A DNA stretch of 28,408 bases. Source: Chromera velia (lineage: Eukaryota; Sar; Chromeraceae). Within the stretch, counting starts at the first letter, position 1, and every line of letters starts with the position of its first letter. This document shows positions 23,800 to 28,408 of the stretch, piece after piece. A model generated the notes under the pieces. The model had not been told where the DNA came from and made no database searches. It was given only the letters and a program-made list of their open reading frames with translations. The DNA lies in contig JAHBMJ010001574.1 of NCBI GenBank assembly GCA_018398765.1, forward strand, positions 1-28,408, given 5' to 3'. A program made the position numbers and the translations under genes.

Positions 23800-26700
23800 T
23801 TAGAAGTCCTGAAAACATGAGAGCAAAAATTTGAAAGGCATTCAGTCGGTATTAGTCGGTATGAAATAGATTGTTTAATTTGTGTATAAATATTATATCT
23901 AGGCGTGGTCTTTAGTTTATTATAAATTAGTTAGTTAGTCGGTCTTTGATTGATGGTTCAGTTTATGACCCGATGGAAAATTGACTATTAAAACATTAAT
24001 TGCTAAACAGATTTGATTCAAATTGATTGATTGATTAATTTGACTAGCGTTTGTACTTAGAAAAAATGACTAGGAAAATTGGATGATGGGATTAATTGAC
24101 TGAGATTCTGATCTAGATTCTGATTGAGGTCTATAGAGGTCTAGTAAGGTTTAGGTAGATTGAATCGAATTGAATCTTGATTGATTGATGTAGGCTGAGA
24201 TTTATTCTCAAGTCTATTAGCTTTGGTAAGTTATAGTCTGTCATTACCAATTAATACCAATTAATACAAAAATGATCCAGCTTTTTACAGTTTAAAACAA
24301 CTAATTAACAAAATATAACTATAACTAAAGAGTAGCTAAATTAGCGTAGAAAATATCGGGACTAAATGATGTGTAGAAGAGATATGGATGACATAAGGTC
24401 ACAGTATATTACAGCTAATTACAGTAATATCCTGTCAGCAGATAGATTAGCAGATGCAAGCACACTGCCTGACCCAGCCTTGACCTACCTTAACCTAGCC
24501 GACTATAGCTGACCTATACCTACGTACGATAGCTGCATATCTGTCTATCACAGTTTATCACAGTTACAGGCTATAAGATTATCACTGCCGCGCGACCGTA
24601 CGCGGCGCGGCTGCGGCACCGCCTTGTATGCTGCCTCGCCACCGCGCCTCGCCAGCTGATGTGACTAACGTCTTCTGCGTGCTCAGATGGCCCGGAAAGC
24701 GAAGCTGAGAGGGCACTTGGTCTGGAAAGCGAAGCTGAGAGGGCACTTAACAAAAATTGCACCCCCCCAGACCATACGGATGGCTGCGTCCGACGTTTAC
24801 AGGAAGATCTGACGCATGCCAAGCTCGGCCCCGGAAAGACAATTCAGCTGAGGAGGCACTTTCCAAATTTAAAGCAGGGGCAACAAGAATAAATTTCGCT
24901 TTCCGGGCCACTCGCACGGAGTGCGTCAGATAATAAAAAATATACCCCCCAGACCACACGGATGGCTGCATCCGACGTTTACAGGTAGGTCTGACGCACG
25001 CCAAGCTCGGCCCCGGAAAGACAATTCAGCTGAGGTCCTGAGGAGGCACTTTCCAAATTTAAAGCATGGACAACAAGAATAAATTTCGCTTTCCGGGCCA
25101 TTCGCACGGAGTGCGTCAGATCTATATATCGCGCGATTGGTTTCCACGTCACACAAGTTGCCGTCTCCCATGCATCCGTCTCTTCCATTCAGCTGATTGC
25201 AGACGCTTTGCAGCAAAGAAGAAGCGATGTCGTCCCCCAGGCACTGGCTTGTTCGACATCAGCAGCAAGTATATTGAAGGACAGCAAAGATTTCTAGAGG
25301 CACCGTTTTCACAAATTCTCTTGATCGCTTGAACGTTGCTCCCGAGGCAAAGAACGCGAGGGTAATTGTTTTCCTGTCTGTTCTATTTTAAGGCGGTTGA
25401 ACCTCATCCTCTGAAGACCAATGAGCATGCCTCGCATGACATCTGGCGGTGCGCACAAGTACAAGGTGCTTGTTGCAGATGCCGTAGACCAAGCGGGTAT
25501 CGACATTTTGAAGTCTATCGCTGAAGTCGATGTGAAGACCAAGCAACCCGAAGATGCTCTGATTCAGATGATTGGGGACTACGACGCAATGATGGTCAGA
25601 TCTGCCACGACTGTGACTGCAAAGATCATTGAGGCAGGCAAGAAGCTGAAGATTATCGCTCGCGCAGGTGTGGGTGTGGATAACGTTGACATTAAGGCCG
25701 CAACCGAGCGCGGTGTCTTTGTTGTCAACTCTCCCTCTGGAAACACCATTGCTGCTGCAGAGCACACTCTTGCCATGATGTTCGCCTCTGCGCGTCTCAT
25801 CCCTGCTGCTGACGCGTCTGTCCGAGGTCACAAGTGGGAGCGTGCTTCCTTCATGGGCCGTCAGTTGAATGGGAAAGTTTTGGGGATTGTGGGCCTGGGT
25901 CAAGTCGGCGGTCACGTTGCCAAAGTGGCCCGCGAGGTCGGCATGCGGTTGGTCGGATACGATCCGTACGTCAACGAAGCACGTGCGGCTTCGATGCACG
26001 TGGAGCTCCTCCCTCTGGAAGACCTCTTGAAAGAGGTGGACTTTCTCACCCTGCACATCCCCCTGATTCCTGCCACCAAGCACCTTCTGAATGCCGAGAA
26101 ATTGGCGATGATGAAGCCAACCGCCCGCATCATCAACTGTGCGCGTGGTGGCGTCATCGACGAGTCGGCACTCTCTGACGCCCTGAAGGCCGGAAAACTC
26201 GGAGGGGCCGCCCTGGACGTGTTCGAGGTCGAGAAGGCTTTTCCAGAAGACCACCCTCTCCTTCACTGTCCGAACATCGTCCTGACCCCCCATCTGGGAG
26301 CTTCGACGGTTGAGGCACAGGTGGGTGTTTGTCTGCCTGGGTTGGAGCGGTAGTGCGATTGTGGGGTTGGATTGATTGGCGGCAAGGCTGGCAGCAGAGA
26401 GAATTGGGGGGGGAATTTTCAGCCGATGTGGGTTCGGGTTGCATGGGTCAGACTGCAGCTGGAGGAAAGGGGAGAAACAAATCTGCTCTCTCACAAGCTT
26501 GTGAAACTGCTTCGTGTGGCCCTTTGAAAGAAAGAAAGAAAGACAGACAGACAGACAAACAGAAAGAAAGAAAGAAAGAAAGAAAGGAAGGAAGGAAGGA
26601 AGGAAGGAAAAAGTTCTCACAAGGTGCGTTTTGTCGCGAGCCTTGTTCGAAAAAAAGAAGAGAGGAGAGCCTTCTCAGCTCGGTTGTGAGGGTGCATGTC

Positions 26701-28238
26701 TTTTCGACAGTTGGGTCTTGGCACGTTTTACTCTATCCATCTTGGGTTCCTTTTTCCTTTTTTTTTCGTCAAGCATTCGGGGAGCGAGCATTGTCCCAAT
26801 AGAAAAAGGCAAATGTGGTTATCAAACAATTCTTGTGTTTCTTGTTCGACTGCTTCTTGCTCGTTTGCCTGAATTCAGGTGAACGTGGCAGTCGATGTCG
26901 CACAGCAGATCCGTGACTGCCTCCTCGGACACCTCCCCGACTCGGCAGTCAACATCCCTGGTCTCAGGGCGTCTGAGCTGGCCGACATGAAGGAGCTGTT
27001 GGACCTGGCGTCAATTATGGGACAAATCGCCTCCCAGACGCTCATCGGGGCAATCGAGAAGGTCACTTGCACGCTCGAGGGAGACTATGCCGCCGTGACA
27101 TCGCACCCTCTCATGCTCGCAGGTAGGTGCGGTGCGCTGGAATGGCAAAAGGCTTTTTTGTGTGTGTCTGTTCAGAACCTTTTGAAGAAATTCGTCGGCT
27201 CTTGTCGCTTCGCATTCTTGCAGTGTTGTTGGACGCGTGCGGACCTAACACAAGAGGCTGTCAATTTTCTTTTTTTGAGTCCTGCCCTTTGTTCTCCTTG
27301 TGTGCGTGTGTTGTGTGGGTGTGTGGGGGTCTCCCTCTCGTGTCGTTCTTTCGATAGGGACAATCGGCGGGCTTGCGCGCTCAGCTTTGTAGCTCTCTCT
27401 TTCCTTCCTTTCTTCTTTTGTTTTCTTTCCATTCTTCTGTCAGTCAGTCGTTCTTTCATTCGATCCTACTTCCTTTGTTGTCCTGCTGGCTTCCTTTCTT
27501 CCTTGCTTTCCTCCCTGTCTGTGTCTGTGTTGCTCGCCTGATTCTTGTTTTCCTGCTTGCTTCATTTCTTTGTTTGTTGCTTTCCTCCTTCCTCTGTTGT
27601 CCTGCTGGCTTCCTTTCTTCCTTGCTTTCCTCCCTGTCTGTGTCTGTGTTGCTCGCCTGATTCTTGTTTTCCTGCTTGCTTCATTTATTTGTTTGTTGCT
27701 TTCCTCCTTCCTTTGTTGTCCTGCTGGCTTCCTTTCTTCCTTGCTTTCCTCCCTGTCTGTGTCTGTGTTGCTGGCCTGATTCTTGTTTTGCTGCTTGCTT
27801 CATTTATTTGTTTGTCGCTTTCCTCCTTCCTTTGTTGTCCTGCTGGCTTCCTTTCTTCCTTGCTTTCCTCCCTGTCTGTGTCTGTGTTGCTGGCCTGATT
27901 CTTGTTTTCCTGCTTGCTTCATTTCTTTGTTTGTTGCTTTCCTCCTTCCTTTGTTGTCCTGCTGGCTTCCTTTCTTCCTTGCTTTCCTCCCTGTCTGTGT
28001 CTGTGTTGCTGGCCTGATTCTTGTTTTCCTGCTTGCTTCATTTATTTGTTTGTTGCTTTCCTCCTTCCTCTGTTGTGCGTGCAGCAACAAAGGGAGCCCT
28101 CTCTCCCAACAGCGCTGTGCCCATCAACTTCGTCAACGTGAGCCAGATCGCGGAAAGGAACCGAATTCTCATGAGCGTCGCCAAGGAGTCGCAGAGACAG
28201 AAGCCGAGAATCAGGGTGAAGGTCTGTCTGCCTGCAGC

Positions 28239-28286
<48 letters not shown>

Positions 28287-28408
28287 CTACTGAAAGAGAG
28301 AGAAGACGCAGCGGGGAAGGAAAGGGGGGGGACTTCACAGTGCTACAGTCGTCATGTATTCTGACTATCAGGACTCTCTGTGTCCAGGGAAGGGGGGGGG
28401 GGGGGGGG

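Overview
This is a nuclear fragment of a eukaryote. The genes carry many GT-AG introns (mostly about 150-960 nt), the introns and spacers are full of microsatellites, and the recognisable proteins are eukaryotic families (a USP-type deubiquitinase, a TMEM184/OST-alpha-like membrane protein) plus a D-3-phosphoglycerate dehydrogenase. Long repeat-filled introns and GC-rich coding DNA separated by AT-rich spacers would fit a chromerid alga such as Chromera velia. That is inference; the window holds no rRNA or organelle marker to prove it. Layout: 1-2594 is a spacer, mostly AT-rich, with no convincing gene. 2595-16305 (minus strand) is one large gene of about 22 exons encoding a USP20/USP33-type ubiquitin-specific protease: zinc-finger UBP domain, split catalytic domain with Cys, QQD, zinc-ribbon and His boxes, two DUSP domains and a disordered tail. 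I rebuilt it by joining exons whose splice phases agree; the first exon and two mid-gene joins are uncertain. 16306-17296 is a divergent spacer that should hold the 5' end of the protease gene and the promoter of the next gene. 17297-18118 (plus) is a two-exon gene for a small secreted His/Met-rich protein of no known family. 18119-20192 is a GT-rich then AT-rich spacer. 20193-23799 (plus) is a five-exon TMEM184/OST-alpha-like gene with a long disordered C-terminus. 23800-25420 is an AT-rich spacer followed by two tandem copies of a MITE-like inverted-repeat element just upstream of the last gene. 25421-28221 onward (plus) is the 5' part of a phosphoglycerate dehydrogenase gene (serine biosynthesis), running off the right edge in a G homopolymer. 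The four genes have no obvious shared pathway: protein turnover, an unknown secreted protein, a membrane transporter-like protein, and serine synthesis. The most unusual signals concern gene structure. Several 5' splice sites lie at the start of GT-NN tetranucleotide arrays, and one PGDH intron holds a five-copy 119-bp minisatellite that is free of the dinucleotide AG for 635 nt up to the acceptor. Other points to check are the secreted His/Met-rich protein and the duplicated inverted-repeat element.
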